Of a DNA stretch of 64,000 nt, positions 1-10,202 are shown piece by piece. Under the pieces are notes generated by a model. The model did not search any database. It was not told where the DNA came from and saw nothing but the letters and a program-made list of their open reading frames with translations. Each line of letters opens with the position of its first letter. Position 1 is the first letter of the stretch. Made by a program: the position numbers and the translations under genes. Where the stretch lies: assembly GCF_000616095.1 (NCBI RefSeq), contig NZ_BAMS01000002.1:372001-436000 (forward strand). Reading direction: 5' to 3'. Source of the stretch: Sneathiella glossodoripedis JCM 23214 (GTDB lineage Bacteria > Pseudomonadota > Alphaproteobacteria > Sneathiellales > Sneathiellaceae).

Positions 1-591
1 GAAGTTTATGAGGGAAAGGCGCTCGTAAATTCAGTGACGGGTGAAGAAGATCGCCTTGAAACCGTTTTGCCGCTTGTTAAAAAACACAATGCCGCAGTAG
101 TTGCAATTTCAAATGATGAAAGTGGTATATCAGAGGATCCAGACGTTCGCTTTGCGGTCGCAAAGAAAATTGTCGAGCGGGCGCAGGATTATGGAATTTC
201 ACCCGCGGACGTAGTCGTGGATCCACTGGTGATGCCAGTGGGAGCAATTAATGATGCAGGAGTGCAGGTATTAAAGCTCATCCGCCGATTGCGTGAAGAG
301 CTTCGGGTCAATACCACATGCGGGGCATCCAATTTTAGTTTTGGCTTGCCCAATCGCCATGGGATGAATGCCAGCTTTTTATCAATGGCGATCGGTGCCG
401 GTATGACTTCAGCGATTACAAATCCTTTGCATGAGCCGGAAATGCACGCAGTTATGGGAGCGAATGTCGTGATGGGCCATGATCCGAACTGTACCCGCTG
501 GATCGGAAAATTTCGGGAACCAGTGGACGGAGCAGAAGGAGAGGCTCCGGGAAGCGGGCGACGATCAGGACGCCGTCGCCGCCGGGGTTAA
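1..591 (+). CDS. methyltetrahydrofolate:corrinoid methyltransferase (5'-truncated by window edge)
   Basis: The frame is open from base 1, so the true start lies outside the window; 196 residues are visible. It looks like the pterin-binding TIM-barrel family (MtrH/AcsE/MtgA type, related to dihydropteroate synthase): an early LVNSVTGEED segment, a DPLVMPVG loop and the signature GASNFSFGLPNR. Such enzymes move a methyl group between a corrinoid protein and tetrahydrofolate in the cytoplasm. The C-terminus ends in an arginine-rich tail (RRSGRRRRRG). The next gene, 4 bases downstream, encodes a RACo-type corrinoid activator, and sarcosine oxidase lies nearby. A role in taking a methyl group from glycine betaine or a similar compound to THF is inferred from this context. 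The partner MttB-type methyltransferase and corrinoid protein would lie upstream, outside the window. Confidence 0.85.
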   Translation, partial: EVYEGKALVNSVTGEEDRLETVLPLVKKHNAAVVAISNDESGISEDPDVRFAVAKKIVERAQDYGISPADVVVDPLVMPVGAINDAGVQVLKLIRRLREELRVNTTCGASNFSFGLPNRHGMNASFLSMAIGAGMTSAITNPLHEPEMHAVMGANVVMGHDPNCTRWIGKFREPVDGAEGEAPGSGRRSGRRRRRG

Positions 592-595
592 CCGA

Positions 596-2622
596 ATGAA
601 CGAAGATTTGCCGATGCATATGGTCGTTTTTATGCCATCTGGCAAAAGGGGGCAATTTGCGGAAGGTACAAAAATTCTCGATGCTGGTCGCAGTCTCGGT
701 GTAGATATTGATAGTGTCTGCGGCGGCAGAGGGATCTGTGGGCGCTGTCAAGTCGATGTGATCGAAGGTGAATTCCCCAAGCATGGGATCAAAAGTGAAT
801 TCTCTTCTCTTTCCGAAATGTCTGAAAACGAAAAAAAATATGATGAGAGGCGAGGGCTGAAATCCGGTCGTCGTCTCAGCTGTCATTCCAGACTGTATGG
901 AAACGTTGTCATTGATGTTCCGCCCAGCAGTCAAGTTCACAGGCAGGTGATTGTCAAAACGGCTGACCGGCGGAAAATTGAGATGGATCCAGCAATCCGG
1001 CTGCATTATGTCACGGTGCAGGAGCCGGATATGCATAATCCTACCGGGGATTTTGAAAGGCTGTGCAGGGCACTGCATGATCAGTGGGGGCTGGAAAACC
1101 TGGAATGTGATTTGCGGACTTTGCAAAAACTGCAAAAAACGTTGCGCGAGGATAACTGGAAAGTCACTGTTGCAGTTCACCGCCAGCAACGCATTACGCA
1201 TATTTGGTCCGGCTTTCATAACTCCGCTTTTGGCCTCGCTGTTGATGTCGCTCAACTACAATCGCCATGCATTTGTGTGATCTGTCTACCGGTGATGTGG
1301 TGGCATCCTCTGGAATGATGAACCCGCAAATCAGATACGGCGAAGATTTAATGAGCAGGGTCTCCTACGTCATGATGAATTCGGAGGGAGCTTCGGCGCT
1401 CACACAGGTCGTTCGGTCCGGTCTGAATGAACTGGTTGAAAAAATATGTGACGAAGCAGGGGTTCACGCTGATGATATCCTGAATTCTGTTATTGTCGGA
1501 AATCCAATTATGCACCATTTGCTGCTGGGGATAGATCCGACTGAACTTGGGGGTGCACCGTTTGCGCTTGCAACCAATTCAGGGCTTACCCTTTGGGCAA
1601 GTGAAATTGAATTGAGCTCTAATCCTGATGGGCGCGTATATTTTTTACCAAATATAGCGGGGCATGTCGGATCTGACACATCAGCTGTTATCCTCTCAGA
1701 AGCACCGCATATGCAGGATCAGATGACGTTAATCGTTGATGTGGGTACCAATGCTGAATTGGTACTTGGGAATAGCGAAAAGCTACTCGCAGCGTCGTCG
1801 CCCACAGGGCCAGCGTTTGAGGGCGCGCAAATCGCATGCGGACAGAGGGCAACCGCAGGCGCTATTGAACGGGTTCGGATTGATCCGGATAGTAAGCGGG
1901 CCAAATTCAAGATTATCGGATCGGATCTGTGGTCAGATGAAGAAGGATTTTTAGAAGAAACCAAGAATATTGGCGTAACAGGAATTTGCGGCTCCGGAAT
2001 AATCGAAGCATTGGCTGAGATGTATCTGGCTGGGATCATGACAGCAGATGGTGTTATCAAAGGAGAGCTTGCTTCCAACTGCGAGCTGATTGAACCATCG
2101 GGCCGGACATACAGCTATACACTCGTCCCTCATCCAGAAAATCCGGTGAAAATATACCAGACAGATGTCCGAGCGATACAGTTGGCTAAAGCTGCTTTGC
2201 ATGCCGGGGCCAGATTGTTGATGGATCGGATGGGGGTGAACCGGCTGGATCGGGTTTTGCTAACGGGTGCCTTTGGTAGCCATATTGATACGCGATATGC
2301 TCTTGTTCTGGGAATGATCCCCGATTGCAAGCCAGAAAATGTGATTGCGACGGGAAATGCCGCAGGGGCAGGGGCGCGAATTGCGCTGCTCAATCAATCC
2401 GCACGTGATGAGATTGAACAGGTAGTCAAAACAGTTGAGAAAGTGGAAACCGCGATTGAGCCGGATTTTCAGGAATATTTTGTTAAGGCGATGGCCTTTC
2501 CCCACAAAAGTGATCCCTACACAGAATTGCGAAAAGTTGTTCAGTTGCCGGAGCTTGCAGCGGGTGAGGAAACTAATAAAACCGGTGAAAAGCGCCGCAG
2601 AAGACGCCGCAGTCAGGCCTGA
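596..2622 (+). pseudogene. RACo/RamA-type corrinoid reductive activator (2Fe-2S + DUF4445 ASKHA), frameshifted
   Basis: The protein should be about 675 residues. The N-terminus is a plant-type 2Fe-2S ferredoxin domain with C42, C48, C51 and C96 (CGGRGICGRC, then RRLSC). The C-terminal two thirds is the DUF4445/ASKHA ATPase domain that powers reductive activation of corrinoid methyltransferase proteins. The reading frame changes near 1250: the first frame reads AVDVAQLQSP, whereas adding one G restores DVGSTTIAMHLCDL, the phosphate-1 loop of the ASKHA fold, and joins the second frame (ATG 1267 to stop 2622). It may be a real lesion or a sequence error. The chosen start is ATG 596; ATG 614 is also possible. 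The tail is arginine-rich (GEKRRRRRRSQA), as in the preceding gene. The last 10 bases overlap the convergent regulator gene. Confidence 0.85.
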
Positions 2623-3626
2623 ACAATTTTAACGCGTCGTTCTTCACTGGGTGTGTGTCCAAAATGCTCTCTGTGACATTTGGAAAAATGAGAGGCGGAA
2701 ACAAAACCGCATGCGAGTGCGACTTCAATAATTGGCAGACTGGTCTGCGCGAGTAGATAGCGGGCGCGGTCGAGCCGTAGTTTGAGATAATAACGTGTTG
2801 GCGAATGTCCTAGATATTTTTGAAAAAGCCGTTCCAGTTGTCTTACGGAAAGGCCGACTTCCACTGCAAGCTCACCGCAGCTATAGGGTTCCTCAAGATT
2901 ATTTTCCATGCAAGTGATCGCAGCCAGAAGTTTTGGGTGAGCAATTCCAAGACGGGCGCGAAGTTCCATACGTTGACGTTCACTCCCTTCGCGTATCCGA
3001 TGGTGGATCAATTGGTCGGCGACAGCGAGGGCAATATCCTGATTAAGATGTGAGCTTATCAAACTCAGCATCATATCAAGCGATGCAGTCCCTCCCGCGC
3101 AGGTCAGGCGGTTTCGGTCGATTTCAAAAAGCTCCGTCGTAATGTCCAGATCCGGAAAATCTTCCTTAAGGCCGGATGTATTTTCCCAATGGATGGTACT
3201 GCGATATCCTTTGAGCAATCCGGCTTTGGCCAAAACATATGTACCTGTACAGATAGATCCGATGTCCGCGCCATAGGAGGATGCTTTTCTCAGTGCATTC
3301 AGCAACTCTGGTGGGCAGTGGTTGGCAATATTCAGGCCGCCGCAGACAATGAGACAGTCATGCTTTTCCAAATCGGAAAGGCCACCAGAAACAGCAAATT
3401 CCATACCTGCGCTACTCGTTGCCGGCCTGCCATCAAAGGAATAGAATTTCCAGCTATACATATTTTGAATGGTTTCACGGTTCGCAAGTCGCAGTGGTTC
3501 TATCGCCGAGATAAAAGCCAGCGAGGAAAACTCTGGAATTAAACAAAAACCAATTGAATATTTGGCTTTTTCTGGCTCGCTAACATCCAGCTGGTTTGGC
3601 GAGCCACCTGCGTAATCCGTATACAT
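2613..3626 (-). CDS. GlxA-family transcriptional regulator (DJ-1/PfpI + AraC HTH), GbdR-like
   Basis: This 337-residue protein has an N-terminal DJ-1/PfpI-like class I glutamine amidotransferase fold (about residues 20-195, with DCLIVCGGLN and SICTGTYVLAKAGLL) and a C-terminal AraC-type double helix-turn-helix (about 235-330, with GLSVRQLERLFQKYLG and ACGFVSASHFSKCHREHFG). The family includes GbdR, CdhR and ArgR-type activators of quaternary amine and amino acid catabolism. The gene lies 62 bases downstream of fhs on the same strand, convergent to the corrinoid activator and close to soxBDAG, so a glycine betaine or dimethylglycine-responsive activator is the natural inference. The ligand cannot be read from sequence. 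Confidence 0.87.
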   Translation of the reverse strand: MYTDYAGGSPNQLDVSEPEKAKYSIGFCLIPEFSSLAFISAIEPLRLANRETIQNMYSWKFYSFDGRPATSSAGMEFAVSGGLSDLEKHDCLIVCGGLNIANHCPPELLNALRKASSYGADIGSICTGTYVLAKAGLLKGYRSTIHWENTSGLKEDFPDLDITTELFEIDRNRLTCAGGTASLDMMLSLISSHLNQDIALAVADQLIHHRIREGSERQRMELRARLGIAHPKLLAAITCMENNLEEPYSCGELAVEVGLSVRQLERLFQKYLGHSPTRYYLKLRLDRARYLLAQTSLPIIEVALACGFVSASHFSKCHREHFGHTPSEERRVKIVQA

Positions 3627-3688
3627 GAAAAAACGCTACTCTAACTCTTGGAATTGGGCAATTAAAATTTGCTGAAGAAAATGACAGC

Positions 3689-5380
3689 TTAGAATAGACC
3701 TGTTATCTGTCCTGTCTCATCAACCCCAATTTGATCCGCAGCTGGTACGCGAGGGAGTCCCGGCATTGTCATGATGTCGCCGCAGACAACAACTAGGAAT
3801 TCAGCCCCGCCAGCGATACGCACTTCACGGATGGGAACAACATGATTGCTGGGGGCTCCTTTCAGATTGGGATCGGTCGAAAAACTGTATTGCGTTTTGG
3901 CAATGCAAACGGGGTAGTTTCCAAATCCCTGTTTTTGTAAATCTTTGATCTGATCGCGTATTTTCTTGTCTGCGATGATGTCATCTGCGCGGTAAATTTG
4001 GGTGGCGATAGATTTAATCTTATCCCAAAGCGGTATTTTATCGGAATATATATGCCGGATAGCCTTGGCAGGTTGCTCCAGCTGCTCTGCGACAGCTTTT
4101 GCCAGATTTTCAGCTCCAGCACTTCCATTACCCCAGTGATCAGACAGGATTGCCTTTACCCCAAGATTTGCGCATATCTCTTGTACGGCTGAAATCTCGT
4201 CCTCTGAATCAGCAGAAAATTTGTTGATCGCAACGATGACCGGTAAATTGAACTTTTGCAGATTTTCAATATGACGTTCCAGATTTTTGGACCCTTCCTT
4301 TACGGCATCAACATTTTCAGCGTTCAGGTTTTCCTTTGTCACACCACCATGCATTTTGAGCGCGCGTATCGTGGCGACAACCACAGCAACCTCTGGGTTC
4401 AGACCAGCTTTTCGGCATTTAATATCTAGAAACTTCTCGGCCCCTAAATCGGCACCGAAGCCAGCTTCTGTGACCACATAATCACTCAGTTTAAGGGCTG
4501 TTTTGGTTGCTAGTGCTGAATTACACCCATGGGCTATATTTGCAAAAGGTCCGCCATGAATAAATGCTGGATTATTTTCAAGGGTTTGCACCAGATTGGG
4601 TTGAAACGCGTCTTTTAAGAGTGCAGTCATCGCTCCGTGCGCGTTGAGATCTTTTGCGTAAACGGGTTTGCGTGTTCGGGTGAATCCAACAATTATATTA
4701 CCTAATCTTTTTTCAAGATCTGGTAGATCGGTCGCAAGGCAGAAAATGGCCATGACTTCCGATGCGACAGTAATATCGAAATGGTCTTCACGCGGAAATC
4801 CGTTGGCGACACCACCCATTGAATTCACAATATAACGAAGGGCGCGATCATTCATGTCGACAACCCGACGCCAGGTAATTCTGCGCTCATCAAGTGCCAG
4901 CTCGTTCCCCCAATAAATATGATTGTCAATCATGGCTGCCAGCAGGTTGTTTGCGACACCTATCGCATGAAAATCACCCGTGAAATGCAGGTTGATGTCT
5001 GTCATGGGCACGACCTGGGCATATCCGCCGCCCGCTGCGCCGCCCTTCATTCCAAAACACGGACCTAAGGAAGGCTCGCGAAGACATATCATGGTTTTCT
5101 TGCCAATGCGGTTTAGCGCATCTCCAAGTCCAACAGTTGTTGTGGTTTTTCCTTCACCCGCCGGGGTAGGGGTCATGGCTGTGACAAGAATGAGTTTTCC
5201 ATCCGGGCGATCTTGAATGCTGTTGATATAATCCAATGAGACTTTGGCTTTATAATGCCCATATGGTTCCAGTTTGTCTGAACTTATGCCTAGCCGGTCT
5301 TTTGCGATATCGAGTATTTTGACCATACGCGCTGCATTTGCAATTTCGATATCGCTTTTGGGTTGAGTATGCTGATCCAT
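3689..5380 (-). CDS. fhs: formate--tetrahydrofolate ligase
   Basis: The gene encodes 563 residues, normal length for this family (EC 6.3.4.3), which makes 10-formyl-THF from formate, ATP and THF. The ATP-binding loop [16 protein letters not shown] lies at residues 71-86 and is followed by the family segments [19 protein letters not shown] and [14 protein letters not shown]. The start ATG at 5380 has a GGGGA ribosome-binding sequence five bases upstream. It is divergent from soxB across a 243-base spacer and is followed by the GlxA regulator. In this setting it links formate or C1 units from demethylation with the THF pool fed by sarcosine oxidase. Confidence 0.97.
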   Translation of the reverse strand: MDQHTQPKSDIEIANAARMVKILDIAKDRLGISSDKLEPYGHYKAKVSLDYINSIQDRPDGKLILVTAMTPTPAGEGKTTTTVGLGDALNRIGKKTMICLREPSLGPCFGMKGGAAGGGYAQVVPMTDINLHFTGDFHAIGVANNLLAAMIDNHIYWGNELALDERRITWRRVVDMNDRALRYIVNSMGGVANGFPREDHFDITVASEVMAIFCLATDLPDLEKRLGNIIVGFTRTRKPVYAKDLNAHGAMTALLKDAFQPNLVQTLENNPAFIHGGPFANIAHGCNSALATKTALKLSDYVVTEAGFGADLGAEKFLDIKCRKAGLNPEVAVVVATIRALKMHGGVTKENLNAENVDAVKEGSKNLERHIENLQKFNLPVIVAINKFSADSEDEISAVQEICANLGVKAILSDHWGNGSAGAENLAKAVAEQLEQPAKAIRHIYSDKIPLWDKIKSIATQIYRADDIIADKKIRDQIKDLQKQGFGNYPVCIAKTQYSFSTDPNLKGAPSNHVVPIREVRIAGGAEFLVVVCGDIMTMPGLPRVPAADQIGVDETGQITGLF

Positions 5381-5451
5381 TTAATCCCCGCCTGTCCAGT
5401 GTGTCTCCTGCGATAATTGTGAGGCAGTGAACGATTAAAGCTATTCGCGAT

Positions 5452-5514
5452 GCGACACTAACTTTTCAGCAAACGGTTCCCTGCGGCATCCGCATATATA
5501 TTTAGCGGTGTCGT
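5452..5514. promoter_or_regulatory. inverted repeat in the fhs/soxB divergent promoter region
   Basis: The spacer between the divergent fhs and soxB genes has an imperfect dyad: GCGACAC at 5452-5458 and GTGTCGT at 5508-5514, with six perfectly complementary bases about 50 bases apart. Two distant half-sites would suit an AraC-type dimer such as the GlxA-family regulator encoded next to fhs. This is an inference from position; I do not match it to a published consensus. Confidence 0.25.
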
Positions 5515-5623
5515 ATTTGGCTCACTTAATGGCAGATACTGACTTTTTGAAAATCTCGGCTGATGACAATATTGGATCAAGGATGTTACCGTGTTTCAAT
5601 CAATCTGAAGCCAGCGGGGAGTA

Positions 5624-6874
5624 ATGACCAAATATTCGATATTCACAATTGCCCGTAACGCTTTGACAGGCCACAAGAATTGGCCTCGCCAATGGCGTAG
5701 TCCGGAGCCAGCCAAAGACTATGAAGTCATCATTGTTGGTGGCGGGGGGCATGGGCTGGCAACCGCTTATTATCTGGCCAAGGAACATGGGGTTAGGAAT
5801 ATTGCCGTGCTGGAAAAAGGCTGGTTCGGCGGTGGTAACACAGCTCGTAACACGACAATTGTCAGATCCAATTATTTATGGGATGAGAGCGCGGCAATTT
5901 ATGAGAAGTCTCTTCAGCTTTGGGAAGGGCTTTCACAGGACATAAATTACAATGTGATGTTGAGCCAGAGGGGTGTGTTGAACCTTGCCCATAGTTTGGG
6001 AGATGTACGTGAAGGTGTACGACGGGTCAACGCTAACCGGTTAAATGGCGTGGACGCGGAATGGCTGGACGCTGAAGCTGTTAAAGAATTCTGCCCCATC
6101 ATCAATATTTCAAAAGACGCCCGCCACCCTGTTTTGGGGGCGACCCTCCAACGGCGTGGCGGCGTTGCGCGCCATGACAGTGTCGCCTGGGGATTTGCAC
6201 GAGCTGCCGACAGTTTAGGTGTTGATATTATCCAAAATTGTGAAGTTACGGGTATCCATCAGGAAAACGGTCGAGTGGTCGGTGTAGAGACAACCAAGGG
6301 AACTATCAAAAGCAAAAAGATAGGGTTGGTTGCCGCGGGTCATAGTTCAGTTCTTGCACAAATGGCAGGCGTTCGCCTGCCAATCGACAGCCATCCTTTG
6401 CAGGCATTGGTGTCAGAACCAATAAAACCCGTTATCGATTGTGTCGTAATGTCAGGCGCAGTTCATGTTTATGTCAGTCAATCAGACAAAGGCGAGCTGG
6501 TCATGGGCGCCGGGATTGACAGTTATAATTCATACGCCCAACGGGGTAGTTTTCACGTTATTGAACATCAATTGGGAGCCTGTCTTGAACTTTTTCCTAT
6601 TTTCAGTCGGGTCCGTATGATGCGCAGCTGGGGGGGAATTGTTGATACCTGCCCGGATGCTTCACCGATTATTGGAAAAACACCCGTTGAAGGACTTTAT
6701 GTCAATGCGGGTTGGGGGACAGGTGGTTTTAAAGCGACACCCGGATCTGGTTGGTGTTTTGCCCATACGTTGGCGACGGAACAACCGCACCCCTTAAATG
6801 CTCCATTTAGCTTGGATCGTTTTACAACAGGTGCCTTGATAGATGAACATGGCGCCGCAGGCGTTGCCCACTAG
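5624..6874 (+). CDS. soxB: sarcosine oxidase, beta subunit
   Basis: This is the catalytic flavoprotein subunit (416 residues) of heterotetrameric sarcosine oxidase, which demethylates sarcosine to glycine with O2 and THF, giving 5,10-methylene-THF and H2O2. The dinucleotide-binding motif [17 protein letters not shown] starts near residue 36. The segment [14 protein letters not shown] contains the histidine (about residue 184) expected to hold FMN covalently in this family. The C-terminus has [23 protein letters not shown] sequence lies just before the ATG. It is first in a tight soxB-D-A-G operon, divergent from fhs. Confidence 0.96.
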   Translation: MTKYSIFTIARNALTGHKNWPRQWRSPEPAKDYEVIIVGGGGHGLATAYYLAKEHGVRNIAVLEKGWFGGGNTARNTTIVRSNYLWDESAAIYEKSLQLWEGLSQDINYNVMLSQRGVLNLAHSLGDVREGVRRVNANRLNGVDAEWLDAEAVKEFCPIINISKDARHPVLGATLQRRGGVARHDSVAWGFARAADSLGVDIIQNCEVTGIHQENGRVVGVETTKGTIKSKKIGLVAAGHSSVLAQMAGVRLPIDSHPLQALVSEPIKPVIDCVVMSGAVHVYVSQSDKGELVMGAGIDSYNSYAQRGSFHVIEHQLGACLELFPIFSRVRMMRSWGGIVDTCPDASPIIGKTPVEGLYVNAGWGTGGFKATPGSGWCFAHTLATEQPHPLNAPFSLDRFTTGALIDEHGAAGVAH

Positions 6875-6885
6875 GAGGAGACAAG

Positions 6886-7179
6886 ATGTTACATATTTCC
6901 TGCCCTTGGTGTGGCCCCCGAGCTGAAACAGAATTTCGATATGGTGGAGAAGCGCATATTGCAAGGCCGCAAAAGCCAGATGAGCTCGATGATCAGCAAT
7001 GGGCTGATTTTCTGTTCATGAGAACAAATACCAAAGGAGCTTTCGCGGAACGTTGGTATCATTCTCACGGATGTAGACAATGGTTTAATGTGATCAGAAA
7101 CACCGTTAGTCATCAGATTCTTGCCGTGTATAAAACAGATGAGAAACGTCCGGATTTCCCAATAAAGGGAGGCGTTTAA
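6886..7179 (+). CDS. soxD: sarcosine oxidase, delta subunit
   Basis: This small zinc subunit (97 residues) of the heterotetrameric enzyme has ligands C6 and C9 (CPWCG) and H59 and C63 (WYHSHGC), matching the spacing known for the family. An AGGAGG ribosome-binding site lies seven bases before the ATG, 11 bases after the soxB stop. Its stop codon overlaps the soxA start as TAATG, which indicates translational coupling. Confidence 0.95.
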   Translation: MLHISCPWCGPRAETEFRYGGEAHIARPQKPDELDDQQWADFLFMRTNTKGAFAERWYHSHGCRQWFNVIRNTVSHQILAVYKTDEKRPDFPIKGGV

Positions 7180-10100
7180 TGGGTGAATTCAATCGCATAA
7201 TTAATCCGGATAAAATTAATAAAAACAATAAAATAAGATTTACTTTTAATGGAAAATCTTATGTGGGGAGGAAGGGTGATACTCTTGCCGCTGGGTTGCT
7301 CGCAAATAATGTTTTTTTGGTTGGACGAAGTTTCAAATACCATCGGCCGAGGGGTATAATCGCGGCCGGAGCGGAAGAGCCGGGTGCATTGGTGCAGCTG
7401 GAACAAGGCAGTCACACTCAGCCTAATATTCGAGCAACGCAAATTGAACTCTACGATAATTTGATAGCTTCCAGTGTTAATGTTTGGCCTAGCGTTGATA
7501 CGGATGTAAGCGCCATAAACGGGTTGTTTTCACGCATATTTACTGCGGGATTTTACAATAAAACATTTATGTGGCCCCGCTCGTTCTGGATGAAGCTTTA
7601 TGAGCCGGTTATCAGACGTGCTGCAGGTTGGGGGAAAGCACCGCAAAGTACCGATCCCGATATATATGATCACATCCATGATTATCCTGATATCCTTGTC
7701 GTGGGTGGCGGCCCCGCCGGCCTCAGCGCGGCCTTGGTCGCAGCGCGTGCCGGCGCGAGAGTGGTTTTGGTGGACGAAGGAGCCGAATTAGGTGGCGGTC
7801 TGCGCCAGTTGGACAGGATAATAGATCAAAAGCCATCGATGGAATGGGTGGAAAGTGTCAAAGCCGAGCTCTCCGCCAATCCAAACGTAAAATTGTTAAG
7901 TAGAACCGTTTTGTTTGGTTATTATGATCAGAACTATCTGGTAGCTGTGGAACATAAGACCGATCATTTACCACTTCAGGAGCGAGCCGGAAAAGTCAGG
8001 CAGCGGACCTGGCATTTTCGGGCAAAACGGGTGGTCCTTGCCACTGGTGCTCATGAAAGGCCGATAGTGTTCTCAAATAATGACAAACCAGGTGTGATGC
8101 TGGCTGGCAGTGTGCTTGCTTATCTTGAGCGGTATCAGGTGAGATGCGGTAGCGAAGCTGTTTATTTTACCAATAATGACAGCGCTTATGAGAGTGCGCT
8201 GCGGCTTCATGAGAGCGGGGCAACCGTAAAAGCGATCATAGATACCCGGACAGAGGTTAAAGGAGAACTTCCAGCAAAAGCTGAAGCAGCCGGAATTGAG
8301 GTTATCAAAGGAAGTGCAATTTCCAAGGCTTTAGGCCGAAAAACGGTAAAAGCTATAGAGGTTCGTAAATTCAGTCAGGATAAATCCCGGTTGGAAGGGG
8401 CTGTCAGAAGAATTCCATGTAATCTGGTAGCAATGTCTGGTGGATGGAGCCCGGTTGTGCATCTGTTCAGTCAATCCGGTGGCAAATTGACATACAATTC
8501 AGAAAAAGCTTGTTATTTGCCAATAAAAATAGTTCAAAATCAATATGTTGCCGGTTCATGTAATGGTGATTTTTTAACTTCGGAATGCATTGAAAGTGGA
8601 GTAACTGCGGGCAGGGAAGCAAGCACTGCACTCGGCTTATCGGTTTCTGATCAACAGAATATGCCAATTGTTGAGGAGGTTGAAGACCAGAATATAGAAG
8701 CTTGTTGGATGGTACCCGGCGAAAATGAAGATCCGCAACAATATGCCAAACATTTTGTTGATTTTCAGAATGATACAACTGCAACAGATATCCATCTTGC
8801 TGTTAAGGAGGGTTTTGAAAGTTCCGAACATATCAAGCGTTATACTTTGACAGGCTTTGGTACAGATCAGGGAAAAACATCTAATATCAATGCATTAGGG
8901 ATTTTATCTCAGGTTTTGAAAAAGCCAATTTCAGAGCTGCCCACAACCACATTTCGCCCCCCTTACACACCTGTTTCTTATGGGGCCCTTGCGGGCCGTC
9001 ACATTGGAAAATGGTCCGATACCATTAGGGTTACATCCATTCACGATTGGCATGTGAAAAATGGGGCTTTGTTTGAAAATGTGGGACAATGGCATCGCCC
9101 CTGGTACTATCCAAGAAATGGCGAAACCATGCAGCAATCGCTGAACAGGGAGTGTTTGGCGGTGCGACAAGGGGTTGGTGTACTGGATGCATCAACTCTT
9201 GGCAAAATTGAAATTAAAGGGCCAGATGCCGCCGAATTTTTAAATCTGGTCTATACAAATGCCTGGTCCAAACTTGGAGTTGGGCGAGTTCGGTATGGGC
9301 TTATGTGCCGTGAAGACGGTATGGTATTTGATGATGGAACAACCGCCCGGCTGGCTGATGATCACTTTCTCATGACCACAACAACGGGCAACGCGGCACT
9401 TGTTCTGGATTGGTTGGAAGAATATTTGCAAACTGAATGGCCGCATCTGAAAGTGTTTTGTACTTCAGTCACTGAGCAATGGTCGACAATTTCTATTGCG
9501 GGTCCAAAAAGCCGTAGACTGCTTCAAAAGTTGGCACCGCACTTGAACCTGGCTGCGGATGATTTTCCCTTTATGAGTTTTAAGACAACTCACATCGATG
9601 GATTGGAGTGCCGGATTTTCAGGATCAGCTTTACCGGTGAACTATCCTATGAAATCAATGTTCCCTGGCATGCTGGGCAAAAAATGTGGGATTTGGTCAT
9701 GGAAGCGGGTGAGGAATTTGGCATTGCTCCTTATGGTACAGAAACCATGCATATCCTGCGGGCTGAAAAAGGTTTTATCATTGTAGGTCAGGAAACTGAT
9801 GGGACGATGACACCCCAAGATTTGGGAATGGACTGGATCGTATCCAAAAAGAAAGATGACTTTATTGGAAAACGCTCTTTCACGCGCGCTGATACTGGGG
9901 CTGACAACCGAAAACAGCTTGTAGGGTTGCTAACCGATAACCCCAAGGAAGTATTGCCCGAGGGGGCCCAACTGGTATTTGATCGATATGCTCCAAAACC
10001 GATGCCTATGGTGGGGCATGTGACTTCCAGCTACTATAGCGCCACCTTGGAAAGGTCCATTGCACTCGCTGTTGTGCGTGGGGGGCTGGATAAAATGGGT

Positions 10101-10202
10101 GAAAGATTATTCGCACCCTTGGAACATACGACGATAGGGGCAACAATTACTTCACCGGTATTTTATGACCCTGAAGGGGATAGGCTTGATGGAGAAATTT
10201 AA
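7179..10202 (+). CDS. soxA: sarcosine oxidase, alpha subunit
   Basis: The 1007-residue protein has family-typical length and order. It starts with a cysteine-free 2Fe-2S-ferredoxin-like domain (about residues 15-95, with GRSFKYHRPRG). A Rossmann domain follows with DILVVGGGPAGLSAALVAA near residue 170, which binds NAD and FAD-type cofactors. The C-terminal part, from about residue 620, is an aminomethyltransferase-like (GcvT) THF-binding domain with TGELSYEINVPW and GTETMHILRAEKGF. That domain transfers the C1 unit from sarcosine to THF. The start codon overlaps the soxD stop, and the 3' end overlaps soxG by 14 bases. Confidence 0.97.
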   Translation: MGEFNRIINPDKINKNNKIRFTFNGKSYVGRKGDTLAAGLLANNVFLVGRSFKYHRPRGIIAAGAEEPGALVQLEQGSHTQPNIRATQIELYDNLIASSVNVWPSVDTDVSAINGLFSRIFTAGFYNKTFMWPRSFWMKLYEPVIRRAAGWGKAPQSTDPDIYDHIHDYPDILVVGGGPAGLSAALVAARAGARVVLVDEGAELGGGLRQLDRIIDQKPSMEWVESVKAELSANPNVKLLSRTVLFGYYDQNYLVAVEHKTDHLPLQERAGKVRQRTWHFRAKRVVLATGAHERPIVFSNNDKPGVMLAGSVLAYLERYQVRCGSEAVYFTNNDSAYESALRLHESGATVKAIIDTRTEVKGELPAKAEAAGIEVIKGSAISKALGRKTVKAIEVRKFSQDKSRLEGAVRRIPCNLVAMSGGWSPVVHLFSQSGGKLTYNSEKACYLPIKIVQNQYVAGSCNGDFLTSECIESGVTAGREASTALGLSVSDQQNMPIVEEVEDQNIEACWMVPGENEDPQQYAKHFVDFQNDTTATDIHLAVKEGFESSEHIKRYTLTGFGTDQGKTSNINALGILSQVLKKPISELPTTTFRPPYTPVSYGALAGRHIGKWSDTIRVTSIHDWHVKNGALFENVGQWHRPWYYPRNGETMQQSLNRECLAVRQGVGVLDASTLGKIEIKGPDAAEFLNLVYTNAWSKLGVGRVRYGLMCREDGMVFDDGTTARLADDHFLMTTTTGNAALVLDWLEEYLQTEWPHLKVFCTSVTEQWSTISIAGPKSRRLLQKLAPHLNLAADDFPFMSFKTTHIDGLECRIFRISFTGELSYEINVPWHAGQKMWDLVMEAGEEFGIAPYGTETMHILRAEKGFIIVGQETDGTMTPQDLGMDWIVSKKKDDFIGKRSFTRADTGADNRKQLVGLLTDNPKEVLPEGAQLVFDRYAPKPMPMVGHVTSSYYSATLERSIALAVVRGGLDKMGERLFAPLEHTTIGATITSPVFYDPEGDRLDGEI

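Noticed and set aside
452-1255. 267-codon open frame on the minus strand opposite the corrinoid activator
   Set aside because: It is the complement of conserved ferredoxin-domain sequence and has no domain-like content of its own.
1230-1260. Programmed frameshifting in the corrinoid activator
   Set aside because: No slippery heptamer is present, and a -1 slip would put Arg in place of the invariant Gly of the phosphate loop.
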